From the NCBI GenBank assembly GCA_023415835.1, contig JAEZJK010000014.1:1-45979 (forward strand): DNA of 45,979 nucleotides, written 5' to 3'. Within the stretch, counting starts at the first letter, position 1. The number at the start of each line of letters is the position of its first letter. This document shows positions 8,225 to 16,658 of this stretch, piece after piece. Position numbers and translations under genes: made by a program. Below the pieces are notes generated by a model. That model saw only the letters and a list, made by a program, of their open reading frames with translations. It had not been told where the DNA came from and searched no databases. This stretch comes from Bacillota bacterium. Its GTDB lineage: Bacteria; Bacillota; UBA4882; UBA8346.

Positions 8225-9769
8225 TCATATTTCACGTTTAATTAAACTACTTCCGGTCATCTCCGCCGGTTTGGCGATTCCGATTAACTCCAGCAAGGTA
8301 GGAGCCAGATCCGCCAATTTACCGTCTTTCACCTGGATTTGTTCCTTGACGCCGATGACCACTACCGGGACAGGGAAGGTAGTATGGGCCGTGTATGGCT
8401 CACCAGTTTGATAATCCCGCATCATTTCGGCATTACCGTGGTCTGCGGTTACAATTGCTGCGCCGCCTTTAGCCAGGATTACCGGTATTATCCGGGCCAA
8501 ACACCGGTCGACCACTTCTACCGCTTTCCGGGCGGCCTCCGGGATGCCGGTGTGCCCGACCATATCACAATTGGCAAAATTCATGATGATCACGTCAAAT
8601 TTATCCTGTTCAAGCTCTTTCACTAAGGCGTCGGTGACCTCATAAGCGCTCATCTCCGGCTTTAGATCATAGGTTGCCACCTTGGGCGATGGAATTAAAA
8701 TCCGCTCTTCGAGTGGGAATGGTTGTTCCAAGCCACCGTTAAAGAAAAATGTAACATGAGCGTATTTTTCGGTTTCCGCGATTCGTAACTGCCGTTTGCC
8801 GTTATTAGCCAATACCTCGGACAAGATGTTTTTCATCCGGTCCTCCGGCGGGAAAAGAAGCGGTACATCCAGAGTTTCATCATACCGAGTCATAGCCGCG
8901 AAAAAGGCCTTCAAATAACCGGTACGGCGGTCAAACCCATTAAAGGCCGGGTCAACAATGGATCTGGTAATCTCCCGGGCCCGATCCGGCCGGAAGTTAA
9001 AGAAAAGAACCGGATCTCCCGCTTGAATTGAGGCAACCGGTTTGCCATCAGCCTTAATTACTGTTGGTAAAAGAAATTCATCAGTAATATCACGGGCGTA
9101 GGAATTCTGGATCGCCTGAAGCGCAGAATCAGCTTCCTCCCCTTCACCGTAAACCATAGCAGCGTAAGCTTTTTCAACCCGGTCCCAACGCTTATCGCGA
9201 TCCATAGCATAATAACGTCCACTGATAGTGGCCACTTTACCCAATCCGGTTTTCCGGCAGAACTCTTCCAACTCTTCCAAATACTCTTTGGCGCTGGATG
9301 GGGGAGTGTCCCTGCCATCTAAAAAAGCATGAATATATACTTGTTTAATTCCAAATTCCTTGGCCAGCCGGATAATGCCGTAAAGGTGTTCGGTATGGCT
9401 ATGAACTCCACCGGGAGAGACCAGGCCCATCACATGCAAGGGACGGCCCTCCTTGAGCGCGCGCTGGATCAAATCGACAAAGACTGGATTACACTTAAAC
9501 TCCCCATCACGCAAGGCCTTGGAGATCCTAACCAAGCTTTGGTAGACCACTCGGCCGGCCCCTATATTAAGGTGCCCGACTTCAGAGGTGCCCATCTGTC
9601 CTTCCGGAAGGCCTACCGCTTCACCGGAACAGAGCAGGGTCCCGTGAGGGTATTTTTCAAATAAACTGTTAAGAAACGGAGTATTTGCTTCTTTGATGGC
9701 ATTGGCCTCTTCACGGGGATTAGCTCCCCATCCGTCGAGAATTATTAAAGCTGAAGGTCGATAAGTCAT
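8225..9769 (-). CDS. gpmI: 2,3-bisphosphoglycerate-independent phosphoglycerate mutase
   Basis: Interconverts 3- and 2-phosphoglycerate using two Mn2+ ions and a phosphoserine intermediate. 514 residues, usual length. Motifs: LIILDGWG metal site, GQMGTSEVGHLNIGAGR with the nucleophilic serine, SPGGVHSHTEH, DGRDTPPSSA, FFNFRPDRAREITR, FANCDMVGHTG and TADHGNAEMM. The start is ATG at 9769, five bases after GGAGG; four codons upstream are probably not translated. Lies between tpiA and eno as in Bacillus. Confidence 0.98.
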   Translation of the reverse strand: MTYRPSALIILDGWGANPREEANAIKEANTPFLNSLFEKYPHGTLLCSGEAVGLPEGQMGTSEVGHLNIGAGRVVYQSLVRISKALRDGEFKCNPVFVDLIQRALKEGRPLHVMGLVSPGGVHSHTEHLYGIIRLAKEFGIKQVYIHAFLDGRDTPPSSAKEYLEELEEFCRKTGLGKVATISGRYYAMDRDKRWDRVEKAYAAMVYGEGEEADSALQAIQNSYARDITDEFLLPTVIKADGKPVASIQAGDPVLFFNFRPDRAREITRSIVDPAFNGFDRRTGYLKAFFAAMTRYDETLDVPLLFPPEDRMKNILSEVLANNGKRQLRIAETEKYAHVTFFFNGGLEQPFPLEERILIPSPKVATYDLKPEMSAYEVTDALVKELEQDKFDVIIMNFANCDMVGHTGIPEAARKAVEVVDRCLARIIPVILAKGGAAIVTADHGNAEMMRDYQTGEPYTAHTTFPVPVVVIGVKEQIQVKDGKLADLAPTLLELIGIAKPAEMTGSSLIKREI

Positions 9770-9802
9770 ATTTGCCTCCAAATTAGTTCCTCTTGCCTAC
9801 AT

Positions 9803-10552
9803 TTAATACCTAATAATTTTCAGGAACGAATCAACATCTAGGCTGGCTCCACCTACTAACGCCCCATCGATCTCGGGTTGATCCATAAATTCTTTAATAT
9901 TTTCCGGTTTCACGCTACCACCATATTGAATCCGCATTAACTGGGCAGGTTCATTACCGAAGATCCAAGCAACGGTTTTACGGATCAAGCCGATTACCTC
10001 GTTAGCGTCTGTCCCGTTAGAGGACTTACCGGTACCGATCGCCCAAATTGGTTCGTAAGCGATAACGATCTCGGGAATGGCTCCGGTTTCGACTCCCTGT
10101 AACGCCAATTCGGTTTGGCGTTTAATCAAATTTTGGGTTTCGCCGGCTTCACGTTGAGCCAGGGATTCGCCAACACAAATAATTGGTTTAATCCCCGCCG
10201 CCAAAGCCGCTTTTACTTTCAAATTTACCGTCTGATCGGTCTCGCCAAAATGTTCCCTTCGCTCCGAATGACCGATAATCACATAATCACAACCGATATC
10301 CTTGAGCATTAATGGTGAAATTTCACCGGTGAAAGCCCCTTGTTCTTTCCAATAAAGATCCTGGGCTCCCAGGCCGAAAGATGTCCCTCCCGTAAATTCT
10401 TTGACCGCGCTTAAAGCAGTAAATGGCGGGCAAAAAACAACTTCCACTCCGTCAAATCCGGTTAGTTTTTCAATGACCCCTTTAACTAAACTCCGACCCT
10501 CCGGAATTGTTTTATACATCTTCCAGTTCCCGGCGATAATCGGTTTACGCAT
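9803..10552 (-). CDS. tpiA: Triosephosphate isomerase
   Basis: Interconverts dihydroxyacetone phosphate and glyceraldehyde 3-phosphate. 249-residue TIM barrel with the substrate lysine in AGNWKMYK, catalytic His in VIIGHSERREHFGE, catalytic Glu in VIAYEPIWAIGTGKS and the phosphate loop at YGGSVKPENI. The start at 10552 follows GGAGG. A 165-bp gap with an inverted TCAGGAG-type repeat separates it from pgk, yet operon order is kept. Confidence 0.98.
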   Translation of the reverse strand: MRKPIIAGNWKMYKTIPEGRSLVKGVIEKLTGFDGVEVVFCPPFTALSAVKEFTGGTSFGLGAQDLYWKEQGAFTGEISPLMLKDIGCDYVIIGHSERREHFGETDQTVNLKVKAALAAGIKPIICVGESLAQREAGETQNLIKRQTELALQGVETGAIPEIVIAYEPIWAIGTGKSSNGTDANEVIGLIRKTVAWIFGNEPAQLMRIQYGGSVKPENIKEFMDQPEIDGALVGGASLDVDSFLKIIRY

Positions 10553-10570
10553 TGTTATTACCTCCATAAT

Positions 10571-10695
10571 CAGAAGTCAGTGGTCAGGAGCCGGGAGCCA
10601 ACATAAAATCAAGAACTGTTTTGGGTATTGAGTTTTTTGATTTCAAGCTTAGCTTACAATCTCCTGACTACTGACTCCTGTCTCCTGACCACTAT
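10571..10695. repeat. Inverted pair of TCAGGAG-type repeats between pgk and tpiA
   Basis: Left arm around 10571-10603 (GTCAGTGGTCAGGAGCCGGG) and right arm around 10660-10695, which on the minus strand reads AGTGGTCAGGAGACAGGAG. The arms match imperfectly and could fold. The same short motif recurs at 17273-17300 and 17873-18020. Confidence 0.7.
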
Positions 10696-10717
10696 ATACT
10701 ACATAGTATCAACATAC

Positions 10718-11905
10718 TTATTTATCGGTCAATGCCGCTACACCCGGGAGCTCGATGCCTTCCATAAACTCCAAGGAAGCTCCGCCACCGGTGGATACAT
10801 GAGTAACTTTATCAGCGTAGCCCATTTGCTCGACTGCAGCGGCTGAATCGCCGCCACCGACGATGGTAGTGCCTTTGGAACGGGTTAATGCCTCGGCGAT
10901 GGCTTTGGTGCCGACCGCAAACTGAGGTAATTCAAAAACACCCATTGGACCGTTCCAAATCACAGTCTTCGCGTTTTCGATCTCCTTAGCGAAAAGCTTA
11001 ACGGTTTCCGGCCCGATATCCACGCCTTGCAAATCGGAGGGAATTTGATTAACGGCCACTGTTTTCCAGGTGGTCGGTTTTTTAAAGTCATCGGTAACGA
11101 CCACATCCAACGGTAGCAAGAGTTTGACCCCGCGGGACTTAGCCTTGGCCATCATTTCTTTGGCAAATTCGATTTTTTCGGCGTCAAGCAATGATTTTCC
11201 GATCTCCATCCCTTCCGCATTTAAAAAGGTATAAGCCATGCCGCCGCCGATGATTAAAGTGTCCACTTTTTCAAGTAAGTTTTGGATTACACCCAACTTG
11301 TCGGCTACTTTAGCCCCTCCCAAGATCGCTACAAAAGGACGTTCCGGATTAGAGAGCGCCTTGCCCATTATATCGATTTCTTTCTGCATTAGGTAACCTG
11401 AAACTGCCGGTTTCAGAAATTCCGCCACTCCGGCGGTGGAAGCGTGAGCCCGGTGGGCGGTGCCAAAAGCGTCATTTACATAGATATCGGCCAGAGATGC
11501 TAATTTCTCGGCAAACGCTTTGTCGTTGGCCTCTTCTTCTTTATAAAACCGCACATTTTCCAAAAGGACAATTCCGCCCTCAGGCAGGGCATCAATGGCC
11601 TTCTTAGGTTCATCGCCGATAGAGTCGTTAACTTTAACCACCGGTTTACCCATCAATTCCGAGAGCCGCTTGCCCATTACATCCATTCGGTATTTATTGT
11701 CCGGCCCGCCTTTAGGCCGTCCGAAATGGGATACTAAGATTACTTTAGCACCCCGGTCGGCTAAGCTTTTAATAGTTGGGATCGCGGCTTTAATCCGCCG
11801 GTCGTCGGTAATTTGGCCATTATCATCCATCGGAACGTTAAAATCTACCCGGACTAATACTTGTTTGCCTTTAACCTGAATATCATCGATTGACATTTTA
11901 TTCAA
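10718..11905 (-). CDS. pgk: Phosphoglycerate kinase
   Basis: Transfers phosphate from 1,3-bisphosphoglycerate to ADP. 395 residues in two Rossmann-like lobes. Motifs: VLVRVDFNVPMDDNG, VSHFGRPKGGPD, LLENVRFYKEEE, FGTAHRAHASTAG, AILGGAKVADK, WNGPMGVFE and IVGGGDSAAAVEQ. The start is TTG at 11905, seven bases after GGAGGG. The ATG three codons later is too far from the site, and family members commonly begin MNK. It lies between gap and tpiA. Confidence 0.98.
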   Translation of the reverse strand: MNKMSIDDIQVKGKQVLVRVDFNVPMDDNGQITDDRRIKAAIPTIKSLADRGAKVILVSHFGRPKGGPDNKYRMDVMGKRLSELMGKPVVKVNDSIGDEPKKAIDALPEGGIVLLENVRFYKEEEANDKAFAEKLASLADIYVNDAFGTAHRAHASTAGVAEFLKPAVSGYLMQKEIDIMGKALSNPERPFVAILGGAKVADKLGVIQNLLEKVDTLIIGGGMAYTFLNAEGMEIGKSLLDAEKIEFAKEMMAKAKSRGVKLLLPLDVVVTDDFKKPTTWKTVAVNQIPSDLQGVDIGPETVKLFAKEIENAKTVIWNGPMGVFELPQFAVGTKAIAEALTRSKGTTIVGGGDSAAAVEQMGYADKVTHVSTGGGASLEFMEGIELPGVAALTDK

Positions 11906-11947
11906 TTGAAAACCCTCCTTTCAAATATATGCCTTTACAATAAGGAT

Positions 11948-11969
11948 AGGAGCGAATAAAATCGCTCCT
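11948..11969 (-). other. Intercistronic hairpin between gap and pgk
   Basis: 8-bp stem AGGAGCGA / TCGCTCCT with a 6-nt loop just after the gap stop. No T-run follows on the minus strand, so it is more likely an mRNA processing or 3'-protection element than a terminator. Confidence 0.5.
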
Positions 11970-11981
11970 TAAGTGATGCTT

Positions 11982-13055
11982 TTATAGATTTCCGTCTTTT
12001 TTAGCGATAAAGGTGAGCAGATCAATAACGCGGTTGGAATAACCCCATTCGTTGTCATACCAGGAAACAACTTTGAAGAAGCGTTTTTCACCCTTCAAAT
12101 TATTTTGTAAAGTGGCTAAGGAATCGTAGATAGACGAACGGTTGTCATGAATAAAGTCGCTAGAGACCAATTCCTCTTGAGTAACCCCTAAAATGCCTTT
12201 CATGTATGTATCGGCAGCTTTTTTCAGTAAAGAATCGATCTCTTCGATTGAGGTGTCCTTTACCGAACGGAAGGTCAAATCCACTACTGAAACATCAGCC
12301 GTAGGCACCCGGAAGGACATGCCGGTCAATTTTCCTTTGGTTGCCGGTAATACTTCGCCGACAGCCTTAGCTGCGCCGGTGGTAGAAGGAATGATATTTA
12401 AAGCCGCTGCCCGGCCGCCGCGCCAATCTTTCTTGGAGGGTCCATCAACGGTTTTCTGCGTTGCAGTGTAGGAGTGAATGGTGGTCATTAAACCGGTCTC
12501 AATTCCGATGCCCTCTTTTAAAAGGACATGTACTAATGGAGCTAAGCAGTTGGTGGTACAGGAAGCGTTGGAAACAATACTATGGTTCTTGGAATCATAT
12601 TCGTTCTCGTTAACTCCCATAACGATGGTTTTAACTTCGCCTTTTCCGGGGGCGGAGATGATTACCTTCTTAGCTCCCGCCGCCAAATGGCCTTTAGCTT
12701 TTTCGGAATCGGTAAATAATCCGGTAGACTCAATTACATAATCGACGCCAAGGTCTTTCCATGGAAGTTGACCGGGGTCTTTGGTAGCCATTACGCATTT
12801 GATCTTATGGCCGTCAACGATTAATATATCATCTTCAGTCAGGCCGGGATCGCTTTTGGCGGTACTCAGTTCACCTTTAAACTTACCATGAACGGAATCG
12901 TATTTCAGCTGATAAGCAAAATAAGCGGCGTCCGTGCTGATATCAACTACCGCCACCACGTCGACCTCTTTTCCTAACAGCCCTTTGTCATACAAAGCGC
13001 TAAAAACCAAGCGGCCAATTCGGCCAAAACCGTTAATTCCAACTTTCACTGCCAT
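11982..13055 (-). CDS. gap: Glyceraldehyde-3-phosphate dehydrogenase (NAD-type)
   Basis: Oxidises glyceraldehyde 3-phosphate with phosphate and NAD+ in glycolysis. 357 residues. GINGFGRIGR dinucleotide loop at the N-terminus; an acidic residue (Asp38) after the second strand favours NAD over NADP. Catalytic Cys166 lies in SNASCTTNCLAP, with TTIHSYTATQ, RAAALNIIPSTTGAAKAVG and SWYDNEWGYSNRV downstream. Slightly longer than the Bacillus GapA type. ATG follows GGAGG. Directly downstream of its regulator cggR (63-bp gap), which marks it as the glycolytic rather than the gluconeogenic isozyme. Confidence 0.98.
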   Translation of the reverse strand: MAVKVGINGFGRIGRLVFSALYDKGLLGKEVDVVAVVDISTDAAYFAYQLKYDSVHGKFKGELSTAKSDPGLTEDDILIVDGHKIKCVMATKDPGQLPWKDLGVDYVIESTGLFTDSEKAKGHLAAGAKKVIISAPGKGEVKTIVMGVNENEYDSKNHSIVSNASCTTNCLAPLVHVLLKEGIGIETGLMTTIHSYTATQKTVDGPSKKDWRGGRAAALNIIPSTTGAAKAVGEVLPATKGKLTGMSFRVPTADVSVVDLTFRSVKDTSIEEIDSLLKKAADTYMKGILGVTQEELVSSDFIHDNRSSIYDSLATLQNNLKGEKRFFKVVSWYDNEWGYSNRVIDLLTFIAKKDGNL

Positions 13056-13118
13056 TTTTACATTCCTCCAACTTAATTTATTTGATATATGGTGAAAAAC
13101 TCACCTTTAAAACCTAGT

Positions 13119-14138
13119 TTACATTTGCAATAAACCGGTAGCCGCCCCCTCATCGATAATTAAAATATCACGAGGGGAATTTGACAAGACCGCATGAACC
13201 GCTGCCGCTTTGCTTCGGCCACCGGCGACAGCCACCACCCGTTCAATCAATTTTAGTTCCGACAATTGCAGGCCTACGCTAGAAGTGGAATGGACTACAC
13301 TGCCGTCAACCGCAAAATAATAACCAAAGGCTTCGCCAACAGCGCCCCGTTCAACCAAGTCGGTAATTTGTTCCTGATTCATCCCGCGCCGCCGCGCCAT
13401 CTCCTCTGCCAAACCTACACCGTGAAGAACCATACTGGCCTGACGGAGCAACTCCAGAAGTTCTTTAATCTTCGGTTCCTCAGTAATTGATTGGATTGAC
13501 TTTTCGCCTAAGTCATCGGGAACATGCAACAAGCGGTAACTAGCCCCTAATCCCTTGGCAATATTGGCAGCTACTGTATTAGCTTGAATTTCAACTTCCT
13601 CTCCCAAACCGCCCCGGGCCGGAATAACTGTAATATCTCTTTTGGTAGATGAAGCGACGAGGGCTGCGGCTACTTCGGCCAAGGTGGTCCCTCCGGTAAC
13701 TGCTAGCACTGATCCGTCATTTAACTGCCGGTTCAGGTATTCCGCTGTTAAGCGGGCTAGATCCTTCTTGACCGTCTCATCCTGATCCACATCTCCCGGG
13801 ACGATCATTACTTTTTTGACCGGAAAAGCGGAAGCAATCTCTTGCTCTAATAAATCTAACCCCTGAATTTCCCGGATATAATCCGCCATTTCCCATAATA
13901 AGATTTGACCTGACTGAGTAACCTCCATGCCTGCCGTAGTACAAGAGAGTAATTGCTGCTCTTTTAATAAATCAACTTCATTCCGGATTTTCCGTTCCTG
14001 AACCCGCAACTGTTCAGCCAAGGCCCTACGGCCAATTGGTTGTAAGAAATAAACCGTTCGAAGCACCTGATAACGGGAAAGGAGCAAGGGGAAAATTTCC
14101 GGTACTATTTTTTGTTGAAGTGTTAAAATTTTATCCAT
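13119..14138 (-). CDS. cggR: Central glycolytic genes regulator CggR (SorC family)
   Basis: Represses the gap operon; family members release DNA when fructose-1,6-bisphosphate accumulates. 339 residues: N-terminal winged helix-turn-helix (RRALAEQLRVQERKIRNEVDLL, residues ~37-60), then a SorC sugar-phosphate domain with VTGGTTLAEVAAAL, IPARGGLGEEVE, GVGLAEEMARRRGM, GEAFGYYF and VAVAGGRSKAAAVHAVL. The ATG lacks a clear Shine-Dalgarno, as may suit a low-level autoregulated repressor. First gene of cggR-gap-pgk-tpiA-gpmI-eno. A matching operator lies 23-58 bp upstream. Confidence 0.95.
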   Translation of the reverse strand: MDKILTLQQKIVPEIFPLLLSRYQVLRTVYFLQPIGRRALAEQLRVQERKIRNEVDLLKEQQLLSCTTAGMEVTQSGQILLWEMADYIREIQGLDLLEQEIASAFPVKKVMIVPGDVDQDETVKKDLARLTAEYLNRQLNDGSVLAVTGGTTLAEVAAALVASSTKRDITVIPARGGLGEEVEIQANTVAANIAKGLGASYRLLHVPDDLGEKSIQSITEEPKIKELLELLRQASMVLHGVGLAEEMARRRGMNQEQITDLVERGAVGEAFGYYFAVDGSVVHSTSSVGLQLSELKLIERVVAVAGGRSKAAAVHAVLSNSPRDILIIDEGAATGLLQM

Positions 14139-14160
14139 TATCAGTCGAATTCAAGGGCGG

Positions 14161-14196
14161 GCCAAAATTTGTCCCGTTAATAACAAATATGTCCCA
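14161..14196 (-). promoter_or_regulatory. CggR operator
   Basis: Plus-strand layout GCCA-N6-GTCCCG-N4-TAAC-N6-GTCCCA. This keeps exactly the spacing of the Bacillus CggR operator (CGGGAC-N6-TGTC-N4-CGGGAC-N6-TGTC, inverted). It lies between the predicted promoter and cggR, as expected for roadblock repression. Confidence 0.82.
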
Positions 14197-14221
14197 CCAT
14201 ATTCTAAAAAAATATTTTACT

Positions 14222-14250
14222 TATATAAGTTGAATTAAATTTCTTGTATA
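14222..14250 (-). promoter_or_regulatory. Candidate cggR operon promoter
   Basis: Minus-strand TATACA (14245-14250), 17-bp spacer, TATATA (14222-14227). The start would fall near 14215, about 20 bp before the operator. Neither hexamer is strong, and both lie in a palindromic element. An alternative -10, TAAAAT, lies at 14214-14219 without a good -35. Confidence 0.35.
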
Positions 14251-14307
14251 CATCATGTCCCTAAAGCCGGACATGATGGAAAAATTAATGAATTTAATTC
14301 AACTTAT
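14225..14307. repeat. Composite palindromic element 1
   Basis: Outer perfect 17-bp inverted repeat ATAAGTTGAATTAAATT (14225-14241 / 14291-14307). Nested inside is a perfect 10-bp repeat CATCATGTCC / GGACATGATG (14251-14260 / 14269-14278) with loop CTAAAGCC. Unpaired spacers of 9 and 12 nt lie between the two stems. It resembles a small MITE-like or structured element; no target duplication is evident. Confidence 0.75.
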
Positions 14308-14317
14308 TTCAGCTGTA

Positions 14318-14400
14318 ATAGGATGAAGTAAATTCCGGTTTGATGTCATTTGCATTCGGCTTTATGAATGCAAATCTTATATAAGAAATTTACTTCCTAT
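14318..14400. repeat. Composite palindromic element 2 (inverted relative to element 1)
   Basis: Outer arms AGTAAATT / AATTTACT, extended by ATAGGA/TCCTAT with a 3-nt bulge. Inner perfect 10-bp arms ATTTGCATTC / GAATGCAAAT (14348-14357 / 14366-14375). On the minus strand the loop is ATAAAGCC and the spacer TCTTATATAAG, close to element 1's CTAAAGCC and TCTTGTATA, although both stems differ. The rest of 14401-14624 is AT-rich without a recognised gene; it precedes the whiA stop. Confidence 0.72.
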
Positions 14401-14624
14401 ATAATTTATACCCATAACCAATAAGTAACATTCTCTTTCCTTAATTGAATTCCTTCTACCCATGGATTTTTTCACTAAAAAGTAATATAAAATAACTTGG
14501 GTTGATTTGAAGTAGAAAAATTCAGAAGACACTTGGCCGGAGTCATCATTTCAAGTTGAGTGTTTTGAATTCAAGATACGAAGTTATAAGTTAAATAGAT
14601 ACTTTTCTCTTTACCCTTTATTAT

Positions 14625-15566
14625 TTACTCTTTGTGCTCCGCCATTTCCCGAATTAGCCGCAACCGATGGTTTACTGCAGACTTACTAAGAGGCGGTTGG
14701 TGAAGCTCACCTAATTCTTTCAGGCTCGATTCCGGATGCTCCAATCTTAGTTCTGCGGTCAGCCTCAACTTCTCCGGTAAACTGGTCCAGATTGAACTAG
14801 AGCGTAAATTTCGAATAATCTCAACCTGTTCCCAAGCCGCGGAAAGCGATTTTTCCAGGTTGGCGGTTTCGCAATTCACCAACCGGTTGACTTCTCCACG
14901 AAGGCCTTTAATCACTTTTACTTCTTCCAACTTAATCACACCGGTGTTGGCATTAATTAACGATAAAAATCTGGCAATCGCTTCGCTATCCTTTAAGTAA
15001 ATCAAGTATTTTTCTTTGCGTTGGCCGATTTTAGCCTTAACCCCTAATAAATTCAACAAATAGACCAATCCATTAATAAAATCCTCATTTTGAGTCACCA
15101 TCTCCAAATGATAGGTCTTTTTCTGGGGGTCGGTAATTGATCCCGCCGCCAGAAATGCCCCTCTTAAAAATGATGTTTGGCAGCAACGTTCTTTAACAAG
15201 TTCCGGCTTAATATCATTCTCCAATAAATTCTCTCTGGAAAACATCCCTAGCTCCGATAAGAGCCCATTCAGCCTGGGCTGTGCCGGGATAATAATGGTG
15301 TAACGGCGTAGCTTCCCTAGCTTTCCAACTTCCTCGGCCTGGATCTCCGCTTCCAACTGATAAGTGGCTTTGAACAGTTTAACGATCCGGCGGGCCATCC
15401 CGGCTGATTCCGTGGCCACTGAGAGCGATACCTGTTCTCGCCCAGCTAAATGTAAACTCCCCGCCATATGGACAATTGCGGCCAATTCCGCCTGGAGGCA
15501 ATGCCGGCGATCAGATAATTCCTGCCTGACAATTTCATCTTTTACCTGTTGGGAAAAACTCTCCAT
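14625..15566 (-). CDS. whiA: Sporulation/division regulator WhiA
   Basis: DNA-binding protein conserved in Gram-positives, linked to division and sporulation. 313 residues: N-terminal LAGLIDADG-like fold (SFLRGAFLAAGSITDP, YHLEMV) and C-terminal helix-turn-helix (SLKELGELHQPPLSKSAVNHRLRLIREMA). The start is ATG at 15566 behind GGGTGG; the frame continues 16 codons upstream into repeat DNA and is unlikely to be translated. The usual rapZ-yvcK partners are absent here. Divergent from spmA. Confidence 0.94.
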   Translation of the reverse strand: MESFSQQVKDEIVRQELSDRRHCLQAELAAIVHMAGSLHLAGREQVSLSVATESAGMARRIVKLFKATYQLEAEIQAEEVGKLGKLRRYTIIIPAQPRLNGLLSELGMFSRENLLENDIKPELVKERCCQTSFLRGAFLAAGSITDPQKKTYHLEMVTQNEDFINGLVYLLNLLGVKAKIGQRKEKYLIYLKDSEAIARFLSLINANTGVIKLEEVKVIKGLRGEVNRLVNCETANLEKSLSAAWEQVEIIRNLRSSSIWTSLPEKLRLTAELRLEHPESSLKELGELHQPPLSKSAVNHRLRLIREMAEHKE

Positions 15567-15608
15567 CCTGATTTCCACCCATTCAGCGTATGTATAGATA
15601 TAGGCAAA

Positions 15609-15727
15609 AGGCATGAGGCAAGAGTAAAAACAATAAAAGACCAGTTACTATGGCTACCATGGATAGCTATCCTTTACGCGCGCTATTACTGCTAAGCGCA
15701 AACACTCATGCCTCGTGCCTGATCTTA
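15609..15727. repeat. Inverted GAGGCA-type repeat in the whiA-spmA intergenic region
   Basis: GGCATGAGGCAAGAG near 15610-15625 and its approximate reverse (ATGCCTCGTGCCTGAT) near 15710-15726. The 12-bp palindrome GGATAGCTATCC lies between them at 15660-15671. Related motifs recur around spmA-spmB. Confidence 0.6.
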
Positions 15728-15745
15728 TCAAAAGGAGAAACCTCA

Positions 15746-16339
15746 ATGATCAATACCGTCTGGATGTTGCTCCTGGGACTCGGGATAGGCGTAGCTGCGG
15801 CTTCTGGAAAAACCGCCCAAATTTCCCCGGTTATTTTCGGCAGCGCCCGGCAGGCGATTGAATTCGCTTTTGGTTTAGCCGGGATGATTGCTTTTTGGTC
15901 GGGAATACTGAAAATCGCTGAAGCGTCAGGGATTACCGCTGGAATTGCCAGATTGTTTCGGCCGTTGTTATTATTATTATTTCCCGATTTAAAGCAAGAC
16001 CAATCAACGCTTGGGATGATTTCGCTGACAATCGCCGCCAATTTGCTTGGCCTGGGGAATGTAGCCACTCCAATGGGATTAAAGGCAATCGAAAAGCTAC
16101 AATCCCATAATTCCCACCCGGAACGGGCTTCAAATTCGATCTGTACTTTTATGATCTTAATATTCGGGGGATTAAGCCTCATTCCTTCTACTTTGATTGC
16201 AATCCGTTCCCAAGCAGGTTCGGAGAATCCGGCCCTAGTCCTGATTCCCTTGTGTATCATTACTTTTTTAGGAACAAGCTTTGGCCTGGCCCTGAATTAT
16301 TTGGCAATTAAGATAAGTAAAGGTGGAAAACGCGAGTAA
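15746..16339 (+). CDS. spmA: Spore maturation protein A
   Basis: Membrane protein needed with SpmB for late spore core dehydration; a nucleoside-transporter-gate-like fold. 197 residues with several membrane segments. Recognisable pieces: KTAQISPVIFGSARQAIEFAFGLAGMIAFWSGILKIAE and NLLGLGNVATPMGLKAIEKLQ. The start at 15746 follows AAAGGAG; 32 upstream codons lie in repeat DNA and are excluded. spmB follows in the same direction after an unusual 319-bp gap. Confidence 0.94.
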   Translation: MINTVWMLLLGLGIGVAAASGKTAQISPVIFGSARQAIEFAFGLAGMIAFWSGILKIAEASGITAGIARLFRPLLLLLFPDLKQDQSTLGMISLTIAANLLGLGNVATPMGLKAIEKLQSHNSHPERASNSICTFMILIFGGLSLIPSTLIAIRSQAGSENPALVLIPLCIITFLGTSFGLALNYLAIKISKGGKRE

Positions 16340-16658
16340 AGGCAAGAGGCTTGAGGCGCGGGGCGTGAGTAAGTAACAAACAAGTACACTCTCTATAACA
16401 AAAAAATAGCTAAATCTGTTATTGATTTTAAAAAAACGGTGTTAACCTGTGTGAATCCCGTCCAAAAGGATGTTTTAATTAGCAGGGTGGTGAGGTTAAA
16501 GGATTGACGTATTTTTTTACAACTTACGCCATTATCAAAAACTTTCCCATAGAAACCGTTAAAGTCGCCATTAATGATCCAAAGTCCCTCTGGTACTTTT
16601 TTTAAATCCCATTCACATATCAAAACTTATGCCTCATGTTTAAAAAAGGAGCGATTCC
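16340..16658. other. spmA-spmB gap with repeats and an unassigned ORF
   Basis: spmA and spmB are normally adjacent. Here the gap holds GGCAAGAGGCTTGAGGC at about 16343-16360 and an oppositely oriented TTATGCCTCATG near 16627-16638. Between them is a minus-strand open frame 16393-16623 (76 codons, starting MICEWDLKKVPEG) that resembles no family I know and lacks a clear ribosome-binding site. Its coding status is doubtful. Confidence 0.4.

Noticed and set aside
15650..15745. N-terminal extension of SpmA
   Set aside because: The 32 extra codons read through repeat DNA and precede a strong AAAGGAG site at the real start.
15706..16260. Long 184-codon minus-strand frame
   Set aside because: Fully inside spmA on the other strand; composition is that of a shadow frame and no family features appear.
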